A model generated the notes under the pieces. That model made no database searches, was not told the DNA's origin, and worked only from the letters and a program-made list of their open reading frames with translations. Position numbers and translations under genes: made by a program. From CAZJRB01 sp964547995 (GTDB lineage: Bacteria; Planctomycetota; Planctomycetia; Pirellulales; Thermoguttaceae), in NCBI GenBank assembly GCA_964547995.1, contig CAZJRB010000063.1:1-42278 (forward strand): a DNA stretch of 42,278 nucleotides. The letters run 5' to 3'. Below are positions 1-7,398 of the stretch, in pieces. Every line of letters begins with the position of its first letter. The stretch's first letter is position 1.

Positions 1-140
1 CCACGTTGACGCAAACTATTGAACAGCAAAACTCACGCTTGTTTTAGGACTAGCTCATACTCTTGAATCGACAATTCCCCTTTTCCCTACTTCCCATTTT
101 TCCTCCTCTCACACCTCGCTTCAGATAGCCGAAGTGTTAC

Positions 141-857
141 TCAATCTCCAATTTTCAATCCCCAATTTTCAATTCCTCCCCGCATTTTCAGTCCCTCCTC
201 AATCGCCTTTTTTGTTTTCTCCACGTTTTCTTCCAGCGGCGCCGCGCTGTTGAACCAACTGCTCGTTCCGGCCACGAGGATATCGGCGCCGGCGGCGACC
301 ATTTTCGGGATGTTGGCGAAGCTGACGTTGCCGTCGACCAAGATCGGGACCTCGCTGCAGCCCTGCTGGTCGAGCATCTTGCGGCAGTCGGCGATCTTGC
401 GGATGGCCGAGGCGACGAGCTTCCCGCCGGCGAAGCCGGGATTAACCGCCATCAGGAGCACGAAATCGAGGCGTTCGAGGACATATTCGATCGCGCCGAG
501 CGGCGTGGCCGGGTTCAGCGCAGCGCCCGCCTTCACGCCTTTCTCGAGGATTTGCGTCAGCAAGCGATCCAAATGGATGCAAGCTTCGGCATGGATTGAC
601 AAGTAGTCGACGCCGATGTCCGCCAGGAGATCAATATAGTCGCCGGGATTTTTGACCATCAAGTGCGCGTCAAGCGGCAGTTTCGTTTTCGGCCGGAGCC
701 ACCGGACTACATCGGGCCCGAGGAGGAGATTCGGTACGAAATGGCCGTCGGCCATGTCGAGGTGGAGCATGTCCGCTCCAGCGGTTTCGAGCTGGCGGAT
801 CGAGTCTTCGATATGTCCCGTGTCGACGCACATTACCGAAGGCGATACTTTGACCAT
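141..857 (-). CDS. AlsE-like ketose-phosphate 3-epimerase (ribulose-phosphate epimerase superfamily)
   Basis: A 238-residue TIM-barrel epimerase of the Rpe superfamily, which inverts C3 of a ketose phosphate with a bound metal ion. The metal-site segments are visible: LHLDMADGHFVPN near residue 31, DAHLMV near 63 and ILVDG near 170. Several signatures look more like E. coli AlsE (D-allulose-6-phosphate 3-epimerase) than canonical Rpe: SPSVMCVD at the N-terminus, DGHFVPNLLL, NPGFAGG instead of NPGFGGQ, and AGTSSWFN near the end. The ATG start has AAGGAG about 10 nt upstream. The gene is last in a minus-strand operon with RpiB and an isomerase, 24 nt after its neighbour. The last dozen residues (GGIENWGLKIGD) are encoded by a degenerate repeat of a GATTGAAAATTGG-like unit, so the C-terminus may be repeat-derived. 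Superfamily is certain; the substrate is inferred. Confidence 0.85.
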   Translation of the reverse strand: MVKVSPSVMCVDTGHIEDSIRQLETAGADMLHLDMADGHFVPNLLLGPDVVRWLRPKTKLPLDAHLMVKNPGDYIDLLADIGVDYLSIHAEACIHLDRLLTQILEKGVKAGAALNPATPLGAIEYVLERLDFVLLMAVNPGFAGGKLVASAIRKIADCRKMLDQQGCSEVPILVDGNVSFANIPKMVAAGADILVAGTSSWFNSAAPLEENVEKTKKAIEEGLKMRGGIENWGLKIGD

Positions 858-881
858 CAGGCGATTCTCCTTGAAAGTGAT

Positions 882-1832
882 TTAGGTAGCGGTTGGCGTA
901 TCGGTCGTTTCCAGCAGCCACGTTTCTTTCAGGTGATTCAGCGATGCGCGGATTTGATCGGCCAGCAGCTTGTCCGAATAGTCGCGTCCGAGCTTCGGAC
1001 CGCCGATTTCGAGATAGCCGACGAGCCGGTCGACCGGCAAGACATCGGCCCGCTCGCAAATCATCCGCCGGACCGGCGGTATCTCGACGATCCCGGCCAG
1101 TCGTTCCTCGTCGCTGAAGCCGAACGTCGAGATGTACATCGCGTCGGTGTTCTTCAGGTGTACTTCGTGCATGTACGGCAGCGTGGCTTCGAGCAGTTCG
1201 AGGTGGCCGTAGCGGATCGTGCCGTCGGCGTCGAGGTAGGCATGCGCAATATCGGTGCAATAACCGGCCCGGGCGGTGGTGTTCGGGTTCTGCTCGTGCC
1301 AGGCATTGAGTTCTTCGGCCATGTCGCGGATTTCGTCGGGCAGGGTGGGCGGCTCGGCCAGGGCCGACATCGGCTCGATCCCCAGCCACGCGACGCCCTT
1401 CTCGTGGGCCAACTGCATCAACTCCTTCATGTGCTTGATGTAGCACCGGGTGCCGGTCTCTTTCGACTCGATGCGATCGCGGTAAACCGCCCCGGGGTTG
1501 GAACCGACCGAATGGGCCCCCAGCAGCGATCCGACCTCGATCAGCCGCTCGAAACTCCGGCGGGCGACTTCTTCCCAGCCGGGGTCCCCAATAAAGAATC
1601 CCCCCAGTTCGCGATGGGCGGTGAAGACGCTGTGGATTTTCACCCCATGCCGCTCCGCCTTGCCACGCAATTGGACGAAATACTCGTCGGGCAGTTGATA
1701 GACCTCAAAAAAGGTCCCCAACTGTGCGTAACGAACCCCCTCTTCGGCAAGGAGCCGGAAAAGCCACTCGTAGGAGTATCGATACTGGGCGGGGTCGGTC
1801 TTGATGCCCAGCTCGAGTGTCAGGTCAGCCAA
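882..1832 (-). CDS. Sugar phosphate isomerase/epimerase (xylose isomerase-like TIM barrel)
   Basis: A 316-residue member of the AP endonuclease 2/xylose-isomerase-like TIM-barrel family. These enzymes interconvert ketoses, aldoses or inositol intermediates using a divalent metal held by Glu, Asp and His. Candidate ligands are Glu in WLGIEPMSA (near 173), Asp-His in YCTDIAHAYLD (near 215), His in MHEVHLKN and Glu in GYLEIGG near the C-terminus. The start is read as TTG because GAGGAG lies 11 nt upstream and no ATG fits. It sits between RpiB and the AlsE-like epimerase on the same strand, so it probably handles an intermediate of the same sugar. An EryC-like role in tetrulose-phosphate chemistry is one possibility; the substrate cannot be read from the sequence. 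Confidence 0.75.
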   Translation of the reverse strand: MADLTLELGIKTDPAQYRYSYEWLFRLLAEEGVRYAQLGTFFEVYQLPDEYFVQLRGKAERHGVKIHSVFTAHRELGGFFIGDPGWEEVARRSFERLIEVGSLLGAHSVGSNPGAVYRDRIESKETGTRCYIKHMKELMQLAHEKGVAWLGIEPMSALAEPPTLPDEIRDMAEELNAWHEQNPNTTARAGYCTDIAHAYLDADGTIRYGHLELLEATLPYMHEVHLKNTDAMYISTFGFSDEERLAGIVEIPPVRRMICERADVLPVDRLVGYLEIGGPKLGRDYSDKLLADQIRASLNHLKETWLLETTDTPTAT

Positions 1833-1924
1833 TGCCTTATCGCTCCTCGCATGCCAAAAGCGCTCATTGTAGCGGGAAGAGGCCTGTGTGCAAGAGAGGG
1901 GCGGCTTTCGGCGTCCCGGCTGCG

Positions 1925-2386
1925 TCAGAGTTCACCGTTGCCATTGCCGTTGCCGTTTTCGAATTCGGCGATTTTCCGGAGCCGTCGGGCATGGCGGCCG
2001 CCTTCGAACGGCGTGTGCAGCCAGATTTCGATCAGGTGATCCACCATCTTCTCGCCCAGAATATCGCCGGAGAGGCACAATACGTTCAGATCAATGTGTC
2101 GCCGGCTCAGCTCGGCCGTAAGATCATCGTGGCACGGTGCAGCGCGGACGCCGGGAATCTTGTTGGCCGCGATACACATCCCTAACCCTGTCCCGCAGAT
2201 CAAGATCCCTCGATCCACTTCTTGCGCGCCGACCCGTCGAGCGACCATTTCCGCCACGTCGGGGTAATCGTTCCCCGTTTCATCTGAGCCCACATCGACC
2301 ACTTCCTGGTCGAGTCGCTTGAGCAAATCGACCAGTTTGGAACGCAAATGGACGCCGCGATGGTCGCTCCCGACCGCAATCCGCAT
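1925..2386 (-). CDS. rpiB: Ribose-5-phosphate/allose-6-phosphate isomerase, RpiB family
   Basis: A 153-residue RpiB/LacA-family aldose-ketose isomerase. Family markers are GSDHRGVHL at the N-terminus, the catalytic cysteine and anion-binding loop in ILICGTGLGMCIAANK (near 61-76), and SRRHIDLNVLCLSGD (near 92-106) with the histidine that opens the sugar ring. E. coli RpiB acts on both ribose 5-phosphate and allose 6-phosphate. Here it is the first gene of an operon with an isomerase and an AlsE-like epimerase, which would fit a hexulose route as well as the pentose phosphate pathway. AAGGAG precedes the ATG by about 12 nt. The C-terminus ends in a low-complexity Asn-Gly repeat (ENGNGNGNGEL), unusual for the family and probably produced by local repeat expansion. 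Confidence 0.9.
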   Translation of the reverse strand: MRIAVGSDHRGVHLRSKLVDLLKRLDQEVVDVGSDETGNDYPDVAEMVARRVGAQEVDRGILICGTGLGMCIAANKIPGVRAAPCHDDLTAELSRRHIDLNVLCLSGDILGEKMVDHLIEIWLHTPFEGGRHARRLRKIAEFENGNGNGNGEL

Positions 2387-2500
2387 GGCAAAAACCGTCT
2401 CCTTCCGCCCCAGTGGATGAGCAAATGAATTTTAGCAGCGATTGGCCGAAATGGCAACCGGGGGAGCGTAGACATATGAAGCGACTAGATTTTAGTCCCC

Positions 2501-2566
2501 ATAGGGGGCCATCGTACAGTCCGCAGAGGGCGGTTCCCTGCGACGGCCTTGGAAGGCCATCGTACA
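2501..2566. repeat. Pair of GGCCATCGTACA repeats with palindrome
   Basis: The 12-mer GGCCATCGTACA occurs at 2507-2518 and again at 2555-2566. The second copy follows the hairpin GGCCTTGGAAGGCC (2545-2558). The first follows CCCCATAGGGG. The stretch lies in the 204-bp gap between rpiB and the end of the pectate lyase gene and belongs to the set of palindromic border repeats seen across this window. No gene was seen in the gap. Confidence 0.6.
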
Positions 2567-2590
2567 CCAGGAAACGGAAGAGCTAGAAAT

Positions 2591-3703
2591 TCACGGGCGG
2601 CCCGGTTTTGGTCCCCACCGCTTTTGCCACGTGGGATAATCCTTGGCGAGCAGATCCTTCGGATAGTAGCCGTACCAACTGTATCCGGTTCGCCGCTCGG
2701 GGGAAATCTCGGCCAGCCGGTAACGGACGATTCCGTCGCGGCTGCAGAAGATAGGGCGGTTGGTGCCGATTTCGTAGAAGCGTGCCCACATCGGCGGCGC
2801 ATTGGGGTCTTTGACGACTTCGAGATCAAATCCGCGGGGAGCATCCGAATCGGTCCGGCGGACCAATCGAATCCCCGGGACCTCGGCGCTGTGAAACCAG
2901 GCCGCGGCCCCCTCGATGGCTTCGACGATTTCAGGCGTCGGATTCTCGATGCCCATCAAGAACCTGACGACTCCCACGCTTTCGTTACCGCTTAGCGAGG
3001 CCTTTTCGTAAGATCGCGCGGGGCGGGGTTCGAGAGTTTTTTCGTCGTGCTGAGCGCACCAGACCGCAGGCTTGCCGTCGACGACGATTTGGCATTTCAG
3101 GATGCACTCGATCCCACGGCGAACCGCCTCGCCGGCCTTCTTACGGCGCGGTTGGCCGACGAAGGCGAACTGGGGTTTCCCTTCGGCGATGTCGCGTAGT
3201 ACGCTCATCGCCCCGATCATGGCCCCGTCGTTGAAGGTAATGTGATTCGGGTAACCGCCGCGCAGCGGGTAGAATTGCGGCCATCCGCCGTTGGAATACT
3301 GGGCCGCGAGCAGATAGTCCACGGCTTTGAGAAAGGCCTCCTTGAATCGTTCGATCTTCGTGGCGTTGTAGACCTTGGCGAGATAGCGCATTTGGGTGTG
3401 CGTGGCGCCGTTATCGAGCGTTGAGTCCGTGCGTTTCCCGGACGAGCGGAGCTTGTCTTTTTCGGCTTCGGAGAGGACGCGTGCCATGTCGATATTTTTG
3501 GGCCATCCGCCCGAGTCGCGCTGATAGAGCAGGACATTGTCGGCGATCCGGATCGCTTCATCGCCGGCGTACCAAGCGGGTTCCCGGTTGTGGCACTCGC
3601 CCCAGGCGACGGTTTGCCGCTCGGCGGCCAGCGACGATGTTTCTGCAAAGAGCAGAAGGGGGCAAATCAGGAGAGGCACAAGGAGGCGGGCTGCCCGGTT
3701 CAT
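2591..3703 (-). CDS. Secreted pectate lyase, polysaccharide lyase family 10 type
   Basis: A 370-residue pectate lyase that cleaves polygalacturonate by beta-elimination. Residues 1-27 form a signal peptide (RLLVPLLICPLLLFA core, cut near SLAA). The mature protein shows the alpha/alpha-toroid segments of PL10/Pel-15E enzymes: LLYQRDSGGWPKNIDM (58-73), TLDNGATHTQMRYLAKVY (95-112), YSNGGWPQFYPLRGGYPNHI (136-155, with the FNDGAM motif next), WCAQHDEKTLEPRPARSYE (215-233, the conserved active-site strand) and SLSGNESVGVVRFLM (236-250). It ends with the YSWYG...W motif common in these enzymes. The start codon overlaps the stop of the upstream kinase-like stub as ATGA, so translation is probably coupled. 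It suggests use of plant or algal pectin. Substrate class is well supported; fine specificity is not. Confidence 0.88.
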   Translation of the reverse strand: MNRAARLLVPLLICPLLLFAETSSLAAERQTVAWGECHNREPAWYAGDEAIRIADNVLLYQRDSGGWPKNIDMARVLSEAEKDKLRSSGKRTDSTLDNGATHTQMRYLAKVYNATKIERFKEAFLKAVDYLLAAQYSNGGWPQFYPLRGGYPNHITFNDGAMIGAMSVLRDIAEGKPQFAFVGQPRRKKAGEAVRRGIECILKCQIVVDGKPAVWCAQHDEKTLEPRPARSYEKASLSGNESVGVVRFLMGIENPTPEIVEAIEGAAAWFHSAEVPGIRLVRRTDSDAPRGFDLEVVKDPNAPPMWARFYEIGTNRPIFCSRDGIVRYRLAEISPERRTGYSWYGYYPKDLLAKDYPTWQKRWGPKPGRP

Positions 3704-4107
3704 GATGCGTCCTCTTCGCCCGATGCGTCCCCGGCGAATTGTCTCGCCACCGAATAGCTGAAGCGGGGGGGCGGCTCGACGGCCAACGCCACGCGCCGGC
3801 CCGTCTCGATGTGTTCAGCCAGAAAAGTGCTCGCTTTCTCGTCGGAACCGATATAGTCCAACAGCTTATAATCGTCGACGAAGAATCCGTGGTGATGGCC
3901 GTGCCGCAGCTTTTTGCACTGCCAGCAAGTAAGAAACCCCTTGTCGATCAGGAACGTCGTCAGCGCGACCAGATCGTTGCGGCGTTGGATGTCCTCGGCG
4001 TTTTCCCGGGTGAATTCGGATATGAGGTGACGGACGGTCTTCTCGCCAATCAGCTTACTGGTGACCACCTGCTTCAGAAAATCCTTGATGATGGGTTTGT
4101 CGTGCAT
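3700..4107 (-). CDS. Stand-alone stub of a planctomycete Ser/Thr kinase N-terminal region (degenerate)
   Basis: A 135-residue protein that looks like the pre-kinase helical region plus the first beta strands of a planctomycete Ser/Thr kinase, then stops. FLTCWQCKKLRHGHHHGFF (58-76) matches the common planctomycete LTxWQ...LLxGxxxGFF linker, and DYKLLDYIGSDEKASTFLAEH (79-99) aligns with strands 1-2. The glycine-rich loop is lost (IGSDEKAS instead of GxGxxG), and the VAIK strand reads RRVALAV (104-110), so the ATP-binding lysine is missing. There is no catalytic loop or DFG segment. It therefore cannot be an active kinase. The TGA overlaps the ATG of the pectate lyase. It may be a decaying remnant or a protein-binding module; the alignment is from memory of the family. 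Confidence 0.6.
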   Translation of the reverse strand: MHDKPIIKDFLKQVVTSKLIGEKTVRHLISEFTRENAEDIQRRNDLVALTTFLIDKGFLTCWQCKKLRHGHHHGFFVDDYKLLDYIGSDEKASTFLAEHIETGRRVALAVEPPPRFSYSVARQFAGDASGEEDAS

Positions 4108-4206
4108 TGGGGTATTCTACTCGATGTCCGGATACCGGGTGGGGGGGGCCTCTCGAAGTAAAGCCATTTTGGCGTATGGGGCTGTGTTTGTCAAGCAATC
4201 TCCGAA

Positions 4207-4413
4207 TCATTCCTCGCCGCTTTTCTCCAGGGCTTCTCGGATAATTGCTTCCATGTCGAATCCGCCCATTTCAATCGAGTCGAAAAGGGAGTCGCGGACC
4301 ATTTGGGCGTCGTATTGCGAGAGCTGTTTCATGATTTTTTCGATCTCGTTGGGCGCATGTCCGCGGTCGGTCAACCACTGCACGATTTCCTGGTAATACG
4401 GGTCGGTATGCAT
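4207..4413 (-). CDS. Small acidic hypothetical protein
   Basis: A 68-residue protein with no family I recognise. It is acidic and probably all-helical: a first helix around YYQEIVQWLTDRG, a second around PNEIEKIMKQLSQYDAQMVRDSLFDSIE, and a third in DMEAIIREALEKSGEE. There is no signal peptide, membrane segment or cysteine. AGGAT lies upstream of the ATG at a fair distance. It lies 47 nt downstream of the TPR gene and 100 nt upstream of the kinase-like stub on the same strand, so it may be co-transcribed with them. The length, start and codon use fit a real gene. Confidence 0.6.
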   Translation of the reverse strand: MHTDPYYQEIVQWLTDRGHAPNEIEKIMKQLSQYDAQMVRDSLFDSIEMGGFDMEAIIREALEKSGEE

Positions 4414-4460
4414 GATGGCATCCTATCGGTTGAGCGGGGCGGGGAAACCGGTTGTTGCGG

Positions 4461-5672
4461 TCATTTGTCCTGAAACCACGGCTTGGGCATCGTGCTGCCG
4501 CTGATCGGTTTCCCTTCTCCTTCGATTATGGTAATGACGCGTTTCTTGACGTCGTCGTAGGTCGGTGATTTCGGAAACATCCCGTACGTTCGGTGTTGCC
4601 TTTCGCGGTAGAAGTCGAGGTGGTACATTCGCTCGCCTTCTTTGATCATACCGGTCTCTCGGGCGACGGCGTTTGTCATTGCATACGAGCCGAGGGAAAT
4701 CCGGTAGTCGGGCAGCCCTTTCTCGTCGGAAACCTCGAAGAGGTACTTGATGGGGGTGTTGCCTTTGAGTTCGTAGAATTCGAGCACTCGCACCTTGCAT
4801 TTGCCGGCGCGGAATTCATCGCGGATGAAGGCGGGGGCCTTGGTTGTGCCCTGCCGGTGCAGTTTCATCAGCGCCGCGCGGTGCCGGTCGCGCTCGTCGA
4901 GCTTGCCCGACATTTGGGCGAGCAGGACCAGGTTGCCCAACGCGCGGGCATTCTTGGGATCGAGCTTGTGGGCGGTAAGACTTTCCTGGTACGCCCTATC
5001 CAGCTTGCCTTGCTCCTTGTAGACTTCTCCGGCAACAAGGCGGTTCTTGGGGCCCGGATCGATAGCGATCAGTTTCTCCACCAATGACCCCGCCTGGTCG
5101 TATTTCTTCTGATCGTTGAGCAGATAGGCCAGGTTGGTAATTGCGTCGGTGGATTTCGGGTCGATCTTGATGGCCCGGCGCATGGCGGCTTCGGCCTCGG
5201 TCTTCTTGCCCAACGAATAGCACAGCTTTCCGAGTTCGATCGCGTATTGCGGATCGTCGGGCGCGAGGTCCGCCGCCTTTGTCATGTCGGCCATTGCCGC
5301 TTCGGGCTGGTTGCGGTAGAAAAGGAGCCGTCCCCGGTGCATCCGGTATTCGGGGCGTTTCGGATCGAGTCGTATGGCCCGATCGGCGTATTTCCGAGCC
5401 TCGTCGTCGCGCTGCAATTCCGCGAGCACCCGCGAGAGTTGGAACGCCGCGTCCGCGTTGTCCGGTTCCTTTTTTGCCTTCGCGGTAAGGGTTTCAATCG
5501 CCGTTTCGAGGACCCGGACGGCCTGGTCGCGCTCCCCGCCGTGGAGCAGTTTTCGTGCCTGCACCACGGGGTCCGCCGGCGGCTTGTCGGCGGCAATACT
5601 TGCCATGGCCGCCAGCAGCCCAAATGCCATCGCGCCACCGCGGCTGAAAATGCGTCTTTTCGGCACACTCAT
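4461..5672 (-). CDS. Exported TPR-repeat protein with unique C-terminal domain
   Basis: A 403-residue protein. Residues 1-28 look like a signal peptide (FSRGGAMAFGLLAAMASIA). From about 32 to 265 it is a run of tetratricopeptide repeats, for example AFQLSRVLAELQRDDEARKY, AIELGKLCYSLGKKTEAEAA and NLAYLLNDQKKYDQAGSLVE; each ends near an I-x-L/I-D-P turn. The C-terminal 120 residues (FRAGKCKVRVLEFYELKGN onward) form a separate beta-rich domain I do not recognise. TPRs usually act as protein scaffolds, so this is probably a periplasmic or envelope adaptor. GAGG lies upstream of the ATG. It is transcribed divergently from the ketosynthase gene at 5817 and heads the minus-strand group that ends in the pectate lyase. 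Confidence 0.75.
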   Translation of the reverse strand: MSVPKRRIFSRGGAMAFGLLAAMASIAADKPPADPVVQARKLLHGGERDQAVRVLETAIETLTAKAKKEPDNADAAFQLSRVLAELQRDDEARKYADRAIRLDPKRPEYRMHRGRLLFYRNQPEAAMADMTKAADLAPDDPQYAIELGKLCYSLGKKTEAEAAMRRAIKIDPKSTDAITNLAYLLNDQKKYDQAGSLVEKLIAIDPGPKNRLVAGEVYKEQGKLDRAYQESLTAHKLDPKNARALGNLVLLAQMSGKLDERDRHRAALMKLHRQGTTKAPAFIRDEFRAGKCKVRVLEFYELKGNTPIKYLFEVSDEKGLPDYRISLGSYAMTNAVARETGMIKEGERMYHLDFYRERQHRTYGMFPKSPTYDDVKKRVITIIEGEGKPISGSTMPKPWFQDK

Positions 5673-5722
5673 GTTCGATCCTCACTTTTGCAGGCTTCAA
5701 CGATCCGCCGTTCATTGGAGCG

Positions 5723-5789
5723 GTGTGGTCGCCACACGTCAACAGGGGGGCCCGCTTGCCAAACGTCCTTCGAGCGGGTACCCTCGAAG
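5723..5789. promoter_or_regulatory. Two inverted repeats in the divergent TPR/ketosynthase promoter region
   Basis: The 144-bp region between the divergent starts at 5672 and 5817 contains GTGTGG-TCG-CCACAC (5723-5737) and CTTCGAG-N8-CTCGAAG (5768-5789, perfect 7-bp arms). The second ends 27 nt before the ketosynthase ATG, a suitable place for an operator or a leader hairpin. The first has the 3-nt loop seen in the dispersed repeats and could be one of them. A regulatory role is inference. Confidence 0.4.
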
Positions 5790-5816
5790 TTTCGGATCGT
5801 TTCCAGGAAATTTGCC

Positions 5817-7061
5817 ATGGTCACCCAGCGCCCCGAGCACGAACGTATTGTCATTACCGGCATGGGGTTGACTGCCCCCAACGGGAATTCGCCCGACGAG
5901 TTCCGGCGGAGTCTCCTCGACGGCATCAGCGGCGTGACCGACTATGAAATCCGCTATTTCGGCAAGACGGTGGCCGGGATCTGCGATTTCGACGCCCTGC
6001 GGTATCAGAAGCGGAGAGAGGTTCGCCGGGGCACCCGGGCCGGCAGCGTCGGCATCTACTGCACCCATGAGTCGATCGCCGATTCGGGGCTCGATTGGGA
6101 AAACACCGACAAGGCAAATGTGGGGGTCTACGTCGGTGTGACCGAACATGGAAATGTCGAGACGGAAAACGAAATCTACCAGATCAAGCAGTACGACTAC
6201 GACTGTAGCTTCTGGACACACCACCACAACCCCCGGACGGTGGCCAACAACCCGGCCGGCGAGATCTCGCTGAACCTGGGGATCGTCGGGCCGCATTATA
6301 CGTTGGGGGCGGCGTGTGCCGCCGGGAATGCCGGATTGATCCAGGGGTGCCAGATGCTGCGGCTGGGCGAGTGCGACGTTGCCCTGGCCGGCGGGGTTTC
6401 CGAGAGCATCCACACGTTCGGCATTTTTGCAGGCTTTAACAGCCAGGGCGCGTTGGCCAAACACGACGATCCGACGAAGGCATCGCGGCCCTTCGACGCC
6501 GATCGGACCGGGATCGTGGTGGCCGAGGGCGGCTGCATGATGGTCCTGGAACGATTGCCCGACGCGGCGGCTCGCGGCGCAAAGATCTACGGCGAGATCG
6601 TCGGCCACGCCATGAACAGCGACGCCACTGATTTTGTCATGCCCAACCCCGACCGCCAGGCCGAGTGTATCCGGCTGGCACTGAAACGCGCCCAATTGAA
6701 CCCCGAGGACATCGACATCGTCAGCACGCACGCCACGGGGACGACGACGGGCGATACGCAGGAATGCGAGGCGTTAAGACGGGTTTTCAACGGGGAGGGG
6801 CGCACGGCGGTCAACAACACAAAAAGCTTTATCGGCCATGCCATGGGGGCGGCCGGGGTGCTGGAACTGGCCGGCAACCTGCCCGCCTTCAACGACCGCG
6901 TCTGTCATGCGACCATCAACGTCGATCGGCTTGACCCCGAGTGCGAGGTGGCGGGGCTGGTGATCAACGAGCCGCGAGAGTTGGACAAAGCGGACGTCAT
7001 CCTGAACAATTCATTTGGAATGCTGGGTATTAACTCCGTTGTCATCGTAAGAAGGATATAG
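5817..7061 (+). CDS. Beta-ketoacyl-ACP synthase (FabF-like) of a dedicated acyl cluster
   Basis: A 414-residue condensing enzyme that extends an ACP-bound acyl chain by decarboxylative condensation with malonyl-ACP. The Cys-His-His triad is complete: Cys167 in TLGAACAAGNAG, His305 in STHATGTTTGD and His341 in KSFIGHAMGAAG. The start is placed at the ATG in TTTGCCATGG, with AGGAAA upstream. A much longer reading frame continues to the left, but its extra 190 residues are out-of-frame antisense to the TPR gene and unlike any ketosynthase. The stop is 1 nt before the ACP start, so the two are coupled. Its divergence from housekeeping FabF and its neighbours (ACP, two FAD oxidoreductases, dehydratase, reductase) point to a specialised fatty or polyene acyl product. 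Confidence 0.9.
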   Translation: MVTQRPEHERIVITGMGLTAPNGNSPDEFRRSLLDGISGVTDYEIRYFGKTVAGICDFDALRYQKRREVRRGTRAGSVGIYCTHESIADSGLDWENTDKANVGVYVGVTEHGNVETENEIYQIKQYDYDCSFWTHHHNPRTVANNPAGEISLNLGIVGPHYTLGAACAAGNAGLIQGCQMLRLGECDVALAGGVSESIHTFGIFAGFNSQGALAKHDDPTKASRPFDADRTGIVVAEGGCMMVLERLPDAAARGAKIYGEIVGHAMNSDATDFVMPNPDRQAECIRLALKRAQLNPEDIDIVSTHATGTTTGDTQECEALRRVFNGEGRTAVNNTKSFIGHAMGAAGVLELAGNLPAFNDRVCHATINVDRLDPECEVAGLVINEPRELDKADVILNNSFGMLGINSVVIVRRI

Positions 7062-7062
7062 T

Positions 7063-7320
7063 ATGACTGCCGACGATATCAGGGAAGCCGTTGTCGAGAT
7101 CTTAAGCGACATTGCACCCGACGAAGATCTGAGCGGATTAAAAGAGGAAGTTCCCTTTCGCGATCAACTCGAACTGGACAGCATGGATTTTTTGGACATC
7201 GTGATGGAGCTGCGAAAGCAGTATCGGATTCAAATCCCGGAGGAAGACTATCCCGAGTTGGCGAGCATGAAAAGCACTGTGGCCTATCTCGAACCGGTCA
7301 TGAAGGACATCGAGAAGTAA
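7063..7320 (+). CDS. Acyl carrier protein
   Basis: An 85-residue acyl carrier protein. Ser40 in LELDSMDFLDIVMEL is the site of the 4'-phosphopantetheine arm, and the protein is acidic and helical as usual. It starts 1 nt after the ketosynthase stop, with GAAGGA overlapping the end of that gene, so the two are made together. A dedicated holo-ACP synthase lies at the far end of the cluster. It probably carries the growing chain for the ketosynthase, dehydratase and reductase encoded here, separate from the housekeeping AcpP. Confidence 0.92.
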   Translation: MTADDIREAVVEILSDIAPDEDLSGLKEEVPFRDQLELDSMDFLDIVMELRKQYRIQIPEEDYPELASMKSTVAYLEPVMKDIEK

Positions 7321-7398
7321 TCCAACGCGTAAATGCCGCAGTCGTTATTCCCGAATCCCCAGCCTCCAACCCCCAGTCCCCAGCCCCCAACACATGCC

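Noticed and set aside
141..857. Calling this gene canonical rpe of the pentose phosphate pathway
   Set aside because: Several motifs resemble AlsE more than Rpe. Rpe activity cannot be excluded, so no symbol is given.
5247..5816. An extended N-terminus of about 190 residues for the ketosynthase
   Set aside because: It would overlap the TPR gene in antisense. The ketosynthase fold begins at 5817 with a suitable ribosome site.
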